A stretch of 64,000 nucleotides of DNA from an uncultured Bacteroidota bacterium (lineage in GTDB: Bacteria; Bacteroidota; Bacteroidia; Chitinophagales; Chitinophagaceae), in assembly GCA_903887415.1 (NCBI GenBank), contig CAISPO010000037.1:186001-250000 (forward strand), in the 5' to 3' direction. The notes under the pieces are model-generated. The model worked only from the letters and a program-made list of their open reading frames with translations, was not told the origin of the DNA and ran no database searches. Shown piece after piece: positions 45,533 through 54,716 of this stretch. A program made the translations under genes and the position numbers. The stretch's first letter is position 1. Each line of letters begins with the position of its first letter.

Positions 45533-47191
45533 ATGTCGAATACAACAACAACATCCCGCATTATCCGCTCGCCGCGTGGCTCAGAGCTTACCTGCAAGAA
45601 CTGGGTAACAGAAGCGGCCTACCGCATGATACAAAACAACCTGGATCCCGAAGTGGCAGAACGCCCCGAAGACCTGGTGGTATATGGTGGTATAGGCAAG
45701 GCTGCCCGTAACTGGGAGAGCTTTGATAAAATACTGGATTGCCTTAAAAATCTGAATGAAGATGAGACACTGATGGTGCAGAGCGGCAAGCCTGTGGGTG
45801 TGCTGCGCTCTCATAAGAATGCGCCGCGTGTGCTGATCGCTAACTCTAATCTGGTGGGCCGTTGGGCAACGTGGGAAGTTTTTAGAGAGCTGGAAGCGAA
45901 AGGGCTGATGATGTATGGGCAAATGACCGCGGGTAGCTGGATATACATTGGTTCGCAGGGTATAGTGCAGGGCACGTATGAAACCTACTTATCGCTGGCT
46001 AATATACATTACAATGGCTCGCTGAAAGGGACGCTGAATGTTACTGCCGGACTTGGCGGTATGGGCGGCGCTCAGCCACTTGCCATAACCATGAACGAGG
46101 GTGTATGCCTGGCCGCCGAGATGGAAGAATGGCGCATCAAGAAGCGAGTGGAAACGCGCTACCTGGATAAGTGGACATCAGATATTGATGAGGGTATAGA
46201 CTGGGCGCTGGATGCGAAAGCTAAGGGCGAGCGCGTATCGATAGGGGTGTGCTGCAATGTGGTGGATCTGCTGCAGCGGCTCATAGACCGTAACATAACG
46301 CCGGACACTTTGACCGACCAGACATCGGCACATGATGAACTGATCGGCTATTTCCCGGAGGGGCTGAGTGTGGCGGAAGCTAATGCACTGCGTGAGAGCG
46401 ACCCTAAGGGATACGCAAACCGTTCACTCGATACCATGGCGCGGCATGTGCGGCAAATGCTGGAGCTGATGCGCCGTGGCGCCGTAACATTCGATTACGG
46501 CAATAACCTGCGCGGGCAGGCACATGATAAGCGTGATGTGAAGGATGCGTTTGATTTTCCGGGCTTTGTGCCTGCGTATATCAGGCCGCTGTTTTGTGAG
46601 GGCAAGGGGCCATTCCGCTGGGTGGCGCTGAGTGGCGATCCAGAAGATATTTATACAACAGATAGGGCCATGAAGGAACTGTTCCCCGACAACAAAGGGC
46701 TGCACCGCTGGCTGGATATGGCCAGGGAGCGCATTGCTTTCCAGGGGCTGCCGGCGCGCATATGCTGGCTGGGCATGGGTGAGCGTGAAAAAGCAGGGCT
46801 GATGTTTAATGAACTGGTACGGACAGGCAAAGTAAAGGCACCCATAGTAATAGGGCGCGACCATCTGGATACAGGCTCGGTAGCATCTCCGAACCGCGAA
46901 ACAGAAGCAATGAAGGACGGCAGCGATGCTATTGCCGACTGGCCGATATTGAATGCACTTATCAATACCGCAGGAGGCGCAAGCTGGGTGTCCTTCCATC
47001 ATGGGGGTGGGGTAGGCATTGGCTATTCACTTCATGCAGGTATGGTGATCGTAGCTGATGGCACGCAGGATGCAGAGGAAAGGTTGAAGCGGGTACTGTT
47101 TAATGACCCTGCAATGGGCGTGATACGACATGCGGATGCTGGGTATGATATTGCGATAGAGACGGGGGATAAATTTGGCTTAAACCTATAA
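45533..47191 (+). CDS. hutU: Urocanate hydratase
   Basis: NAD-dependent conversion of urocanate to imidazolonepropionate, second step of histidine degradation. 552 residues, typical. Motifs: [14 protein letters not shown] near residue 48, [12 protein letters not shown] near 85, the NAD region [18 protein letters not shown] near residue 180, and [11 protein letters not shown] near 495. ftcD of the same pathway is 18 kb upstream; hutH, hutI are not in the window. Weak -7-like TTACTTTG 55 bases upstream. Confidence 0.97.
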   Translation: MSNTTTTSRIIRSPRGSELTCKNWVTEAAYRMIQNNLDPEVAERPEDLVVYGGIGKAARNWESFDKILDCLKNLNEDETLMVQSGKPVGVLRSHKNAPRVLIANSNLVGRWATWEVFRELEAKGLMMYGQMTAGSWIYIGSQGIVQGTYETYLSLANIHYNGSLKGTLNVTAGLGGMGGAQPLAITMNEGVCLAAEMEEWRIKKRVETRYLDKWTSDIDEGIDWALDAKAKGERVSIGVCCNVVDLLQRLIDRNITPDTLTDQTSAHDELIGYFPEGLSVAEANALRESDPKGYANRSLDTMARHVRQMLELMRRGAVTFDYGNNLRGQAHDKRDVKDAFDFPGFVPAYIRPLFCEGKGPFRWVALSGDPEDIYTTDRAMKELFPDNKGLHRWLDMARERIAFQGLPARICWLGMGEREKAGLMFNELVRTGKVKAPIVIGRDHLDTGSVASPNRETEAMKDGSDAIADWPILNALINTAGGASWVSFHHGGGVGIGYSLHAGMVIVADGTQDAEERLKRVLFNDPAMGVIRHADAGYDIAIETGDKFGLNL

Positions 47192-47203
47192 ACCCGTGAC
47201 CCC

Positions 47204-47221
47204 TCCCGATAAAAATCGGGA
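47204..47221. repeat. TCCCGAT-AAAA-ATCGGGA palindrome
   Basis: 7-bp perfect stem just after hutU, followed by ACCTTGTTTCGGGG. Its arms share TCCCGAT / ATCGGGA with the palindrome at 32923-32940. May serve as hutU terminator. Confidence 0.6.
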
Positions 47222-47391
47222 CCTTGTTTCGGGGAACCATCCATTTGACAACATCGCAGAATCTCAGCTTTTGCTCTTTATTCGACATATTTGTTTTTTC
47301 ATTTAGAAGCGTAAGAGAATTTATTTTTAACCATCTGCCATCGCTAAGCGGGCAGATAATAAGAGGAAGCCCCTTTAGGGGTTTGGGGTTT

Positions 47392-47871
47392 ATGTATCGC
47401 ATAGGACAAGGAATAGATTTTCATAAATTAGTTGAAGGGCGGGAGTTCTGGCTTGGCGGTGTGCTGATACCACACAGTAAGGGGGCGCTGGGCCATTCGG
47501 ATGCGGATGTGCTGCTGCATGCGATATGTGATGCATTACTCGGTGCTTTGAGCCTGGGCGATATAGGCCAGCATTTCCCCGATACGGATGCTGCTTATAA
47601 AGGAATAGATAGCAAAGTATTGCTTCAGAGGTCTTATCAGTTGGTTTGCGAAAAGGGCTACACGCTTGTGAACATTGACAGTACTATTTTGCTGCAAGCC
47701 CCCAAGATCAGGAAGTATGTGGATGATATGAGGGGCGCGATTGCAGGGATACTTAATGTTTCTATAGACGATGTTTCTATCAAGGCAACTACTACCGAGC
47801 AATTGAGTTTCATAGGCAGGGAAGAAGGGATCGTTGCTACTGCGAATGTGCTGTTGCAGAAACAATCATAA
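47392..47871 (+). CDS. ispF: 2-C-methyl-D-erythritol 2,4-cyclodiphosphate synthase
   Basis: MEP-pathway enzyme of isoprenoid synthesis. 159 residues. Metal motif GQGIDFHKLVEG (Asp-x-His) at residues 5-16, LGHSDADVLLHAICDALLGA near 40, and IKATTTEQLSFIGR near 130. The open frame extends 56 residues upstream but that part is unrelated; ATG 47392 gives the family start MYRIGQGIDFH. Its last 6 bases overlap the convergent oxidoreductase. Confidence 0.96.
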   Translation: MYRIGQGIDFHKLVEGREFWLGGVLIPHSKGALGHSDADVLLHAICDALLGALSLGDIGQHFPDTDAAYKGIDSKVLLQRSYQLVCEKGYTLVNIDSTILLQAPKIRKYVDDMRGAIAGILNVSIDDVSIKATTTEQLSFIGREEGIVATANVLLQKQS

Positions 47872-48636
47872 TCCGGCGTAGTAATCATAACCCTGTTCTG
47901 CCCAGTAATCTTTTGGCTTGTCGTTGCTGAAATACATAACTCCTATACGTTTCAGGTGTTTGATGCCGTACTTCACCGGTATGATAAGCCGTAGTGGGTA
48001 GCCCTGATCCTGCGGCAATGGTTTTCCATTCATTTCATAGCAGAGCAATGTTTGCGGCTGCAGCATACTGGGCATGTCGTTGCCCACATAGTAAGCCTGG
48101 TCCGGCGTTATCATGCCTACATACTTCATGCTCATTTGCGGGGCAAGGTTGTATTTTTCCATAAAGTCGCTGAAGCGCACGCCGCCCCACCACGTCACCT
48201 GGCTCCATCCTTCCACGCATTTAAAGTCGAATACAATTTCTGTTTTTGGGAGGGCCTTGATGTCAGCAAGAGTCAGCACTAAAGTATCTCCCGGTTTTCG
48301 GGCCACCTTAAGCCGCCAGGTGGTATCAAGTACGCCATCCATGCCTACATCGCCATTCACGCGCACATTTTTCACTGCGTTTTCTTTCTTGAATGATCTC
48401 GTTTCATTTTTCTTGCTGAAGAACAGGCTGAATATTTTGTCATCAGCATTCAGCGCCTTTCTCAATGTAGGCTGCACACTACTGGCAGACTGCGGCTGGT
48501 TATATAGCTTAAAGAAAAGGATGCCGCCAATAGCGAGGCAGATAAAGAAAACAGAAAATGAAATAATGGTACGCCGTTTGATCTCGCGCTCCACAGATTG
48601 ATTTCCTGTAGTGTCTATGTTTGGTGGCGTTTTCAT
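47866..48636 (-). CDS. Molybdopterin-dependent oxidoreductase (sulfite-oxidase fold)
   Basis: 256 residues. One N-terminal membrane anchor (TIISFSVFFICLAIGGILFF), then the molybdopterin-binding sulfite-oxidase domain. Mo-ligand Cys lies in FDFKCVEGWSQVTWWGGVRF near residue 138, matching xxxCVEGWS of this fold. Later GKPLPQDQGYPLRLIIPVKYG and KRIGVMYF also fit. Encoded directly after a cytochrome b (ATGA overlap), as in membrane-bound Mo-reductase pairs. Substrate unknown; a YedY-like methionine sulfoxide reductase or sulfite/nitrate-type activity is possible. Confidence 0.82.
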   Translation of the reverse strand: MKTPPNIDTTGNQSVEREIKRRTIISFSVFFICLAIGGILFFKLYNQPQSASSVQPTLRKALNADDKIFSLFFSKKNETRSFKKENAVKNVRVNGDVGMDGVLDTTWRLKVARKPGDTLVLTLADIKALPKTEIVFDFKCVEGWSQVTWWGGVRFSDFMEKYNLAPQMSMKYVGMITPDQAYYVGNDMPSMLQPQTLLCYEMNGKPLPQDQGYPLRLIIPVKYGIKHLKRIGVMYFSNDKPKDYWAEQGYDYYAGL

Positions 48637-49448
48637 GCTTGGGGTGGTTCGGTTGTTTCAGTTGTTTCGATCTGTTCACTTGATTCTGCCAGCTCGATCG
48701 TTTCAGTTGGTTCCACAGCTTCAATTGTTTTAACTAGTTCACTTGCTTCGGGCAACATTATAGATTCGGGTTCGGCAGCAGGAGCAAGGTCTTCATATTT
48801 TTCTACTTCAAATCCGGTGACCATTGCCTGAAAATTATTCCAGCCTGCAAGGATCACCTGCCCCACATGCACCAGGAAGAACAGGGCATAACCCAGCGTA
48901 AGGATAAAATGCTCTATACGGGCGGCTTCGTAGCCACCGCACATAGCGCACAACAAATGAAACTGTACTGGCTTATAAATAGCAAGGCCGGTGATCACAG
49001 AGCCCATACCCATAACTACGATGGATGAATAAGCTATGCGCTGCGCTGCATTATATTTATCCTGTGGCGGGGCAGTCTTCCTTATATGCAGATCATGCAG
49101 CACCACTTGCCATGCTTCTTTGAACGAATGCCTGTTTGGCAAGAGGTAGCGCCATTCACCCGAGAAAATGGTGTAGAGCACATACAGCAAGCCATTCAGA
49201 AAGAAGAACCACATAAAGAAGAAGTGAAACGCCATGCCGGTGGACAGCTTAAACGGGATGTGCAACGCATCATAGAATGACTGGGGGAAAAACTTCAGCA
49301 ATGTTTTGTCGTTCCAGCCAAGTTTATACACATCATTGGCCCAGTAAATAAGCAGCCCGCTCCAGATCATAACGGTGAGCACCGGGAAATTGATCCAGTG
49401 AAACCAGCGAATAGCAAGAGGATGTTTTTTAACGATGCGCTTCTTCAT
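48633..49448 (-). CDS. Cytochrome b561-like membrane subunit with acidic C-terminal tail
   Basis: 271 residues, about five membrane helices. Haem-ligand candidates: HPLAIRWFHWINF near residue 10, MAFHFFFMWFFF near 75 and FILTLGYALFFLVHVGQV near 190. Overlaps the next gene's start by ATGA, and so probably the electron donor of that Mo-enzyme. The last ~50 residues (from PAAEPESI) are a low-complexity tail of Glu, Thr, Ser, Ala with repeated E-T/A-S/T-E units, unusual for this family. Confidence 0.8.
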   Translation of the reverse strand: MKKRIVKKHPLAIRWFHWINFPVLTVMIWSGLLIYWANDVYKLGWNDKTLLKFFPQSFYDALHIPFKLSTGMAFHFFFMWFFFLNGLLYVLYTIFSGEWRYLLPNRHSFKEAWQVVLHDLHIRKTAPPQDKYNAAQRIAYSSIVVMGMGSVITGLAIYKPVQFHLLCAMCGGYEAARIEHFILTLGYALFFLVHVGQVILAGWNNFQAMVTGFEVEKYEDLAPAAEPESIMLPEASELVKTIEAVEPTETIELAESSEQIETTETTEPPQA

Positions 49449-49499
49449 ACTGCCGTATTAAAGTTACGTAACAAGGTGTTAGAAAGTTTTCGCTTACTA

Positions 49500-50420
49500 T
49501 TATCTTATTATTTCCAGGGTACCGCCATTATCAGTTACTGTAAGTTTATGAGTGGCGCCAAGGGTGAGTGTATAATTTATTTCCTGGTGGCCGGCAGGGA
49601 AGTTGAAACAGACCGGGTAATCATATTCCTTTACTTTATCGAAGATTATTTCTTCTATAGTTTGCCCGAAGGGACGTGTGGTATCTTCCATTTCGGTAAA
49701 TCCGCCTAAGATAAGCGCACTAATATTATCCAGTTTGCCGGCACGTTTGAGTGTCAGCATCATGCGGTCTATCTTATATAAGTGTTCGCCTATGTCCTCG
49801 ATGAACAGGATCTTTCCTGTTGTATCCACCTCTGATACGGAGCCGATGAGGTGCGTGAGCAAAGAAAGATTGCCGCCTGTAAGCTCAGCAGTAGTTTCAC
49901 CATTACGATTGAAGGAGGCGGGTGGCGTTTCATATCGCAATTCTGCGCCGGTTAGCGCCGAAAGCAGCGTTTCTAAATAGGGTTCGTTTTCTGTTTCTGG
50001 CTTGAATGCCCCGCACATCGGGCTGTGTAATGATGCGGTGTTTCCGCAAGCCTGTAGATGATTTTGTAGTACGGTAATATCACTGAAGCCGCAGATCCAT
50101 TTTGGCTTTTTCAGAAAAGTCCGGAGATCAATGTCGTCTATGATTCGGCTCAGGCCATAACCACCGCGGCCCATAAGTATAGCATCTATCTCAGGGTCGT
50201 TCATCATCTCCTGCAGGTCTGCCAGGCGCTGGGCATCTGTGCCCGAAAAATAGAAATGTTCAGTGCCTATTGTTTTGCCCTGCTTCACTTTAAAACCCCA
50301 TTTTTCCAGCACAACAATTGCATAGGCAACACGATCGGCAGATACGTAGCCCGATGGACATGTAATTCCTATTACAGAGCCTTGTTTCAGAAATGGTGGT
50401 TGATTCATTGTTGTACTCAT
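49500..50420 (-). CDS. LD-carboxypeptidase (peptidase S66, LdcA-like)
   Basis: 306 residues. Family motifs: GSVIGITCPSGYV near residue 13, MGRGGYGLSRIIDDID near residue 100 (the ARGGYG loop), CGFSDITVLQNHL near 128, and the catalytic Glu/His region ILFIEDIGEHLYKID near 215. Cleaves the L,D bond of tetrapeptides in murein recycling; cytoplasmic, no signal peptide. Start ATG overlaps the stop of the Rieske gene (ATGA); last in the tadA-Rieske-ldcA run. Confidence 0.9.
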   Translation of the reverse strand: MSTTMNQPPFLKQGSVIGITCPSGYVSADRVAYAIVVLEKWGFKVKQGKTIGTEHFYFSGTDAQRLADLQEMMNDPEIDAILMGRGGYGLSRIIDDIDLRTFLKKPKWICGFSDITVLQNHLQACGNTASLHSPMCGAFKPETENEPYLETLLSALTGAELRYETPPASFNRNGETTAELTGGNLSLLTHLIGSVSEVDTTGKILFIEDIGEHLYKIDRMMLTLKRAGKLDNISALILGGFTEMEDTTRPFGQTIEEIIFDKVKEYDYPVCFNFPAGHQEINYTLTLGATHKLTVTDNGGTLEIIR

Positions 50421-50752
50421 AAATTTGTTTGATCTAAGATACCAACAAAAATATCATCGCCTCTTACTTCTGTAGGGTAGGTAAACAATTTATATCCCTC
50501 TCCGCTTGTGTTGCGGCCATTGGCAGGGTCGAACCGGTATTTGTGGTCGGGGCATACTATGCGGCCAAGGCCATCTATCCAGCCAGCACATAGTGGTGCT
50601 CCGGCATGAGGGCACAGTGCCGTGAAGGCATAAATTTTATCGCCTCTTTTCAATAGTCCTATTCTTTTTACGGAGACAGTCACCTCCATAAGTTTATTTT
50701 CTTCCAACAAGGAAAATAAATGCAGTTCTACCTTATGCCAAGTGTAAATCAT
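50417..50752 (-). CDS. Small Rieske [2Fe-2S] protein
   Basis: 111 residues. Rieske ligands CPHAGAPLC near residue 47 and CPDHKYRFD near residue 66 (C-x-H and C-x2-H). Stand-alone ferredoxin-like Rieske, no membrane anchor, similar to NirD-type small proteins. ATG at 50752 overlaps the tadA stop (TAATG), and the stop overlaps the next start (ATGA); an in-frame extension of 14 residues lies inside tadA and is rejected. Which enzyme it serves is unknown. Confidence 0.85.
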   Translation of the reverse strand: MIYTWHKVELHLFSLLEENKLMEVTVSVKRIGLLKRGDKIYAFTALCPHAGAPLCAGWIDGLGRIVCPDHKYRFDPANGRNTSGEGYKLFTYPTEVRGDDIFVGILDQTNL

Positions 50753-51195
50753 TATCTGCGCGCTATAAAAAAGTCTTTCATCAGCTGTGCACATTCATCA
50801 GCCATTACACCTTTTGTTACCTCTGCCTTAGGATGAAAAGGAAAGTTCTCACCAGTGATTTTTCGGTAGCCATTCTTTATGTCTTCTGCACCATACACAA
50901 TGCGTTTTATTTTCGACCAGTACATGGCCCCGCAACACATGAGGCAGGGTTCTACTGTAACATATAAAACGGCCTCGGGCAGGTATTTACTTCCGAGCGT
51001 ATTGAAAGCCGAAGTAAGCGCGATCATCTCTGCGTGCGCTGTGCTGTCATTAAGCTGCTCGACCTGGTTATGGCCGCGGGCTATGATCTTATTATCCCAA
51101 ACCACTACTGCGCCCACAGGTACTTCGCCTGCATCATAGGCTTCCCTCGCTTGTTTCAGCGCTTCTTTCATAAAGTGGTTGTCGTCCAGTTCCAT
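50752..51195 (-). CDS. tadA: tRNA-specific adenosine deaminase
   Basis: 147 residues. Deaminates A34 of tRNA-Arg to inosine. Zinc/catalytic motif TAHAEMIALT near residue 50 (HAE) and PCLMCCGAMYWSKI near 85 (PCxxC). N-terminal GEVPVGAVVVWDNKIIARGHN and C-terminal EVTKGVMADECAQLMKDFF fit TadA better than guanine deaminase. Nine bases after the ROK kinase and coupled to the Rieske gene. Confidence 0.88.
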   Translation of the reverse strand: MELDDNHFMKEALKQAREAYDAGEVPVGAVVVWDNKIIARGHNQVEQLNDSTAHAEMIALTSAFNTLGSKYLPEAVLYVTVEPCLMCCGAMYWSKIKRIVYGAEDIKNGYRKITGENFPFHPKAEVTKGVMADECAQLMKDFFIARR

Positions 51196-51204
51196 AAATC
51201 AGTT

Positions 51205-52146
51205 TTACCACGCCAGCGCGCTCGCCCCCAATATTGCTGCATCCGCATCGGGCAGCGCAGATTGCAACAGCAGCACCTTATTCTGAAAAATGTTCAGCAT
51301 GTTTTCTTCCATATACTTGTGCACAGGCTTTAGCAACAAATCCCCCGCCTGCGCCAGGCCACCAAAAAAAATAATGGCTTCGGGTGATGTGATAGCTACC
51401 ATATCTGCGAGTGTTTGCCCTAATATTTTCGCTGTAAAGTCAAATAGCTCAAGTGCAAAAAGATCTCCTTTTGCTGCTGCTTCATGGATCAGCTTTGCAG
51501 TTATCTTTCCTTTGTTTGCTCTTAGTTCGGTATCCGTGTTTCTCTGATCCAGCCACTCATTGGCGGTGCGCACAATACCTGTGGCTGAAGCATATGCTTC
51601 CAGGCAGCCACTGCGGCCACAGCCGCATTTGCGGCCATCGCGCACAGCTATCACATGTCCCAGTTCGCCGGCGAAGCCATCATGCCCGTATATCATCTGG
51701 CCATTGGCCACAAAGCCGCTGCCCACTCCTGTGCCTAGTGTGACGAGTATAAAATCTTTCATGCCCTTTGCTGCGCCATACATCATTTCGCCTATGGCTG
51801 CTGCGTTGGCGTCGTTAGTAAGTGTTGTTTTCAGGCCTAAGGCTTCACCTACTGTTTTTACCACTGGTATCACGCCGCGCCACGGCAGGTTGGGGGCGAA
51901 TACAATTTCGCCGGTAAAGAAATTGCCATTAGGCGCCCCGATGCCCACTCCGTTAATGTTCTCTTTACCGAACCCGTCTATCAATGGCGCCAGCACTTGT
52001 TTCATTGCAGTGAAATAATCCTCCACGGTATCATGCCCGGTTGTGGGCATACTGCCTTTTGCGATGATCTCGCCACGCCGGTTCACCACGCCAAAAGAAG
52101 TGTTTGTGCCGCCGATATCAATGCCCAGCACCAATGGTTGCGTCAT
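51205..52146 (-). CDS. ROK family sugar kinase (glucokinase-like)
   Basis: 313 residues from ATG 52146. N-terminal ATP loop LVLGIDIGGTNTSFGVV, then GIGAPNG, LTNDANAAAIGEMM, VTLGTGVGSGF near residue 140, and the ROK zinc motif HVIAVRDGRKCGCGRSGCLE near 175 (CGCGxxGC). These match glucokinases; an 18-residue longer frame overlaps the transporter more deeply and is rejected. Pairs with the preceding sugar transporter, so uptake and phosphorylation of a hexose are likely. Confidence 0.9.
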   Translation of the reverse strand: MTQPLVLGIDIGGTNTSFGVVNRRGEIIAKGSMPTTGHDTVEDYFTAMKQVLAPLIDGFGKENINGVGIGAPNGNFFTGEIVFAPNLPWRGVIPVVKTVGEALGLKTTLTNDANAAAIGEMMYGAAKGMKDFILVTLGTGVGSGFVANGQMIYGHDGFAGELGHVIAVRDGRKCGCGRSGCLEAYASATGIVRTANEWLDQRNTDTELRANKGKITAKLIHEAAAKGDLFALELFDFTAKILGQTLADMVAITSPEAIIFFGGLAQAGDLLLKPVHKYMEENMLNIFQNKVLLLQSALPDADAAILGASALAW

Positions 52147-53773
52147 AGTCAATGCCTTGTTTTTGTAAGATGCGTTTTGCAGAGAAACCGAACCAGGCAA
52201 GGTATGCGAACCCTATTACCGGTACCCAATAAGACTGATGAATACCGATTGCTTTAAGATCGGCCAGCTTGCCCTGCAATGGTGGGATAATAGCACCACC
52301 CAGTATCATCATGACTAGGAATGCAGAGCCTTGCGCCATGTACTTGCCCAGCCCGGCAATCGACAACGCGAAAATGCAGGGCCACATAATGGAACAAAAT
52401 AACCCGCCACTAAGAAAGGCATAGGTAGAAATCTTGCCTGTGGTAAACAAGCCGATGAGCATAAAAGCCACACCGAGCACAGAAAATACCTGTAATGTTT
52501 TTGCCGGCTTATCCTGTGTGGCATAAAATGCAACTGCCTGTATGAGTACACATGCTACATAGCCATAGAATGGGTTCATATCATTTTGCGCTACAGAGTT
52601 TACGCCAAGCACTACCAGAAAAGCAATGACAGGCACTATAAACAACAGGATCGTTTTCACGCTTCCCTTTGGTTCAAATATTTTTATCGAACCGGTCCAG
52701 CGGCCGATCATGAGGCTTCCCCAGTAAACGGAAATGAATGGAGCTACTTGCGATGCTGTGTATCCCCCGAATAATGGCTGTTCCAGCAGTGCGCCCATAT
52801 TGCTTTGTATGGTTACCTCTACACCCACGTACGTAAATATGGCGAGCATACCGAGTATCAACTGTGGGTACTGCATCGCACCCCAGCCGGTAGTATTTTT
52901 CCGCGCGCTGAGCAAGGAAACAAGCAATACGCCAACTATGGAAATAAGGCCGCCCACCAGCCAGCGGAAACGCTCTGTCTGGATGGACTCCAGTACAGCA
53001 GGATCATTGGTCTCAACCATGTAGCTTCTGAAAACCGGGACGAAAACGCCAATAAGCAGCAGGGTCATTATGCCCAGCGCCATCAAGGCCTTTGGCGATT
53101 GCTCTGATTGGGTCTCATACTTGCCTGCGGGTAATTTCTTAGAGAAGAAAAACAGCCCGGCGGCCAGGAGGAACAAGGCACCAACACAGGCATATAGTAT
53201 CGTAACCTTATCAAGGCCTAATGAATTGATCTGGTCATCTTTGGCGATCGTGGTGCCGAACAACGCCAGCGCTACTATTATAGGCCCTATCATGGTACCA
53301 AATGAATTGATGCCGCCACCAAGGGTGATGCGATGTGTTCCCGTTTCAGGCGGGCCAAGCAGGGTAGCAAATGGGTTGGCTGCGGTCTGCTGCAAAGAAA
53401 AGCCAAGCGCCACGGTAAACAACCCCGCGAGCATACCGGGAAACGTATTTGCATTCACAGCCAGTATCATCACCATAGCGCCAATAGCAGAGAACATCAA
53501 CCCATACACAATACTGTTTTTAAATCCCCAACGGGCAACAACATCTTTCTTAAACACGGACGCTATGAAGTAAAGCGTTAGCGCGCCAAGGTAATAAGCC
53601 AGGTAGAACGCAAAGTCTATCAATTGCGACTGGAACTGGTCCAGCTTAAAATAGTGTTTGCAAAAAGGGATAAATACGCCATTGCCGGCAGCAATAAAGC
53701 CCCAGAAAAAAAATACAGTTACTAGCGTAGAAAGCGCTCCTGAATTTGATGGCCGTTTTTGTATATCGCTCAT
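52118..53773 (-). CDS. MFS sugar transporter (FHS/FucP-GluP-like)
   Basis: 551 residues, 12 or more membrane helices. N-terminal TVFFFWGFIAAGNGVFIPFCKHYF and LIDFAFYLAYYLGAL match the FHS (fucose/glucose/galactose:H+ symporter) family, as does QQTAANPFATLLGPPETGTHRITL near residue 130. Longer than FucP (~440), with extra loop/helix in the middle. The final 29 coding bases overlap the glucokinase-like gene, a transporter-kinase unit. Exact sugar not shown. Confidence 0.88.
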   Translation of the reverse strand: MSDIQKRPSNSGALSTLVTVFFFWGFIAAGNGVFIPFCKHYFKLDQFQSQLIDFAFYLAYYLGALTLYFIASVFKKDVVARWGFKNSIVYGLMFSAIGAMVMILAVNANTFPGMLAGLFTVALGFSLQQTAANPFATLLGPPETGTHRITLGGGINSFGTMIGPIIVALALFGTTIAKDDQINSLGLDKVTILYACVGALFLLAAGLFFFSKKLPAGKYETQSEQSPKALMALGIMTLLLIGVFVPVFRSYMVETNDPAVLESIQTERFRWLVGGLISIVGVLLVSLLSARKNTTGWGAMQYPQLILGMLAIFTYVGVEVTIQSNMGALLEQPLFGGYTASQVAPFISVYWGSLMIGRWTGSIKIFEPKGSVKTILLFIVPVIAFLVVLGVNSVAQNDMNPFYGYVACVLIQAVAFYATQDKPAKTLQVFSVLGVAFMLIGLFTTGKISTYAFLSGGLFCSIMWPCIFALSIAGLGKYMAQGSAFLVMMILGGAIIPPLQGKLADLKAIGIHQSYWVPVIGFAYLAWFGFSAKRILQKQGIDYDATIGAGH

Positions 53774-53819
53774 GCCTGATAAGTTAAAAAAGTTAAAAGG
53801 TTAAAAGGGTTAAAAGTGG

Positions 53820-54653
53820 TCAATTCTCTTCGAGCTTCGTGCCTGCTTGGGTGAAACTAACCAGCCTTTTTTTGTAGAGTGCGCCAAGGGTCATTTTAAA
53901 GGTTTTCTTGCTCATACCGAATGTTGCGTGTATGTCTTCCGGGCTTGATTTGTCGTTGAATGGCATATAGCCACTGTTGCTTTTCAAATAGGAAAGGATA
54001 TGCTCTTCCTCTCCGAGCACCTTGGTATATCCTTTTACTCCGGGAGATACGTCGATCTTATTATCTGGCCTGATGTGCTTTACAAAGCCCTTTAGTTTTT
54101 CGCCCACTTCCAGCTCCCGGAAAACTTCATTGAAGTGGAGCACGCCCATATGCTGGCTGTTGATGATCACCTTGTAACCAATGTCTGTTTTCTGATACAC
54201 AACAAGGTCCACAGGCTCATTGTTTGCTACGGTGAGCTCGTAGTTGCTCAGGTATTTGTCTATCTTTTCTGTCCCGGTTACACGGCCGGTCTGTGCATCT
54301 ATGAACAGACGTATTAGCCGTTTGTCGCCTGCCCGCATTTTGCGTTCCTGAAGTGAGATGGGCGCAAAGACATCCTTCATTACACCCCACTTTACGAAAG
54401 CCCCGGCTGAGTTTACATCGGCTACTTCCATCATGGCTATTTCGCCTACGGTGGCAACTGGCTTGTCGGTAGTGGCTATGAGCCTGCCATCATTATCGTG
54501 ATAGATAAACACCGTGATCTCATCATCCACTTTCAGGTCTTTGGGCACATATCTTTTGGGCAGCAGTATCTCATCTGCACCGCCATCAAGGTACAGACCA
54601 AAGTCAACCGCCTTGATTACTTTAAGTGTATTGTATTCGCCTACTTTTATCAT
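53820..54653 (-). CDS. CvfB-like S1-domain RNA-binding protein
   Basis: 277 residues from ATG 54653. N-terminal S1-like modules: GEYNTLKVIKAVDFGLYLDGG, RLIATTDKPVATVGEIAMMEV, AGAFVKWGVMKDVFAPISLQE; C-terminal winged-helix-like YMPFNDKSSPEDIHATFGMSKKTFKMTLGALYKKRLV. This order is that of CvfB (conserved virulence factor B), an RNA-binding regulator of unclear target. The 14-residue longer frame is not family-like. Confidence 0.9.
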   Translation of the reverse strand: MIKVGEYNTLKVIKAVDFGLYLDGGADEILLPKRYVPKDLKVDDEITVFIYHDNDGRLIATTDKPVATVGEIAMMEVADVNSAGAFVKWGVMKDVFAPISLQERKMRAGDKRLIRLFIDAQTGRVTGTEKIDKYLSNYELTVANNEPVDLVVYQKTDIGYKVIINSQHMGVLHFNEVFRELEVGEKLKGFVKHIRPDNKIDVSPGVKGYTKVLGEEEHILSYLKSNSGYMPFNDKSSPEDIHATFGMSKKTFKMTLGALYKKRLVSFTQAGTKLEEN

Positions 54654-54716
54654 TGCTTTGTAATATACGGCGATAAGTGATAAGTTGATTAACAATAGGG
54701 AGGGAGGTGGCTATTT

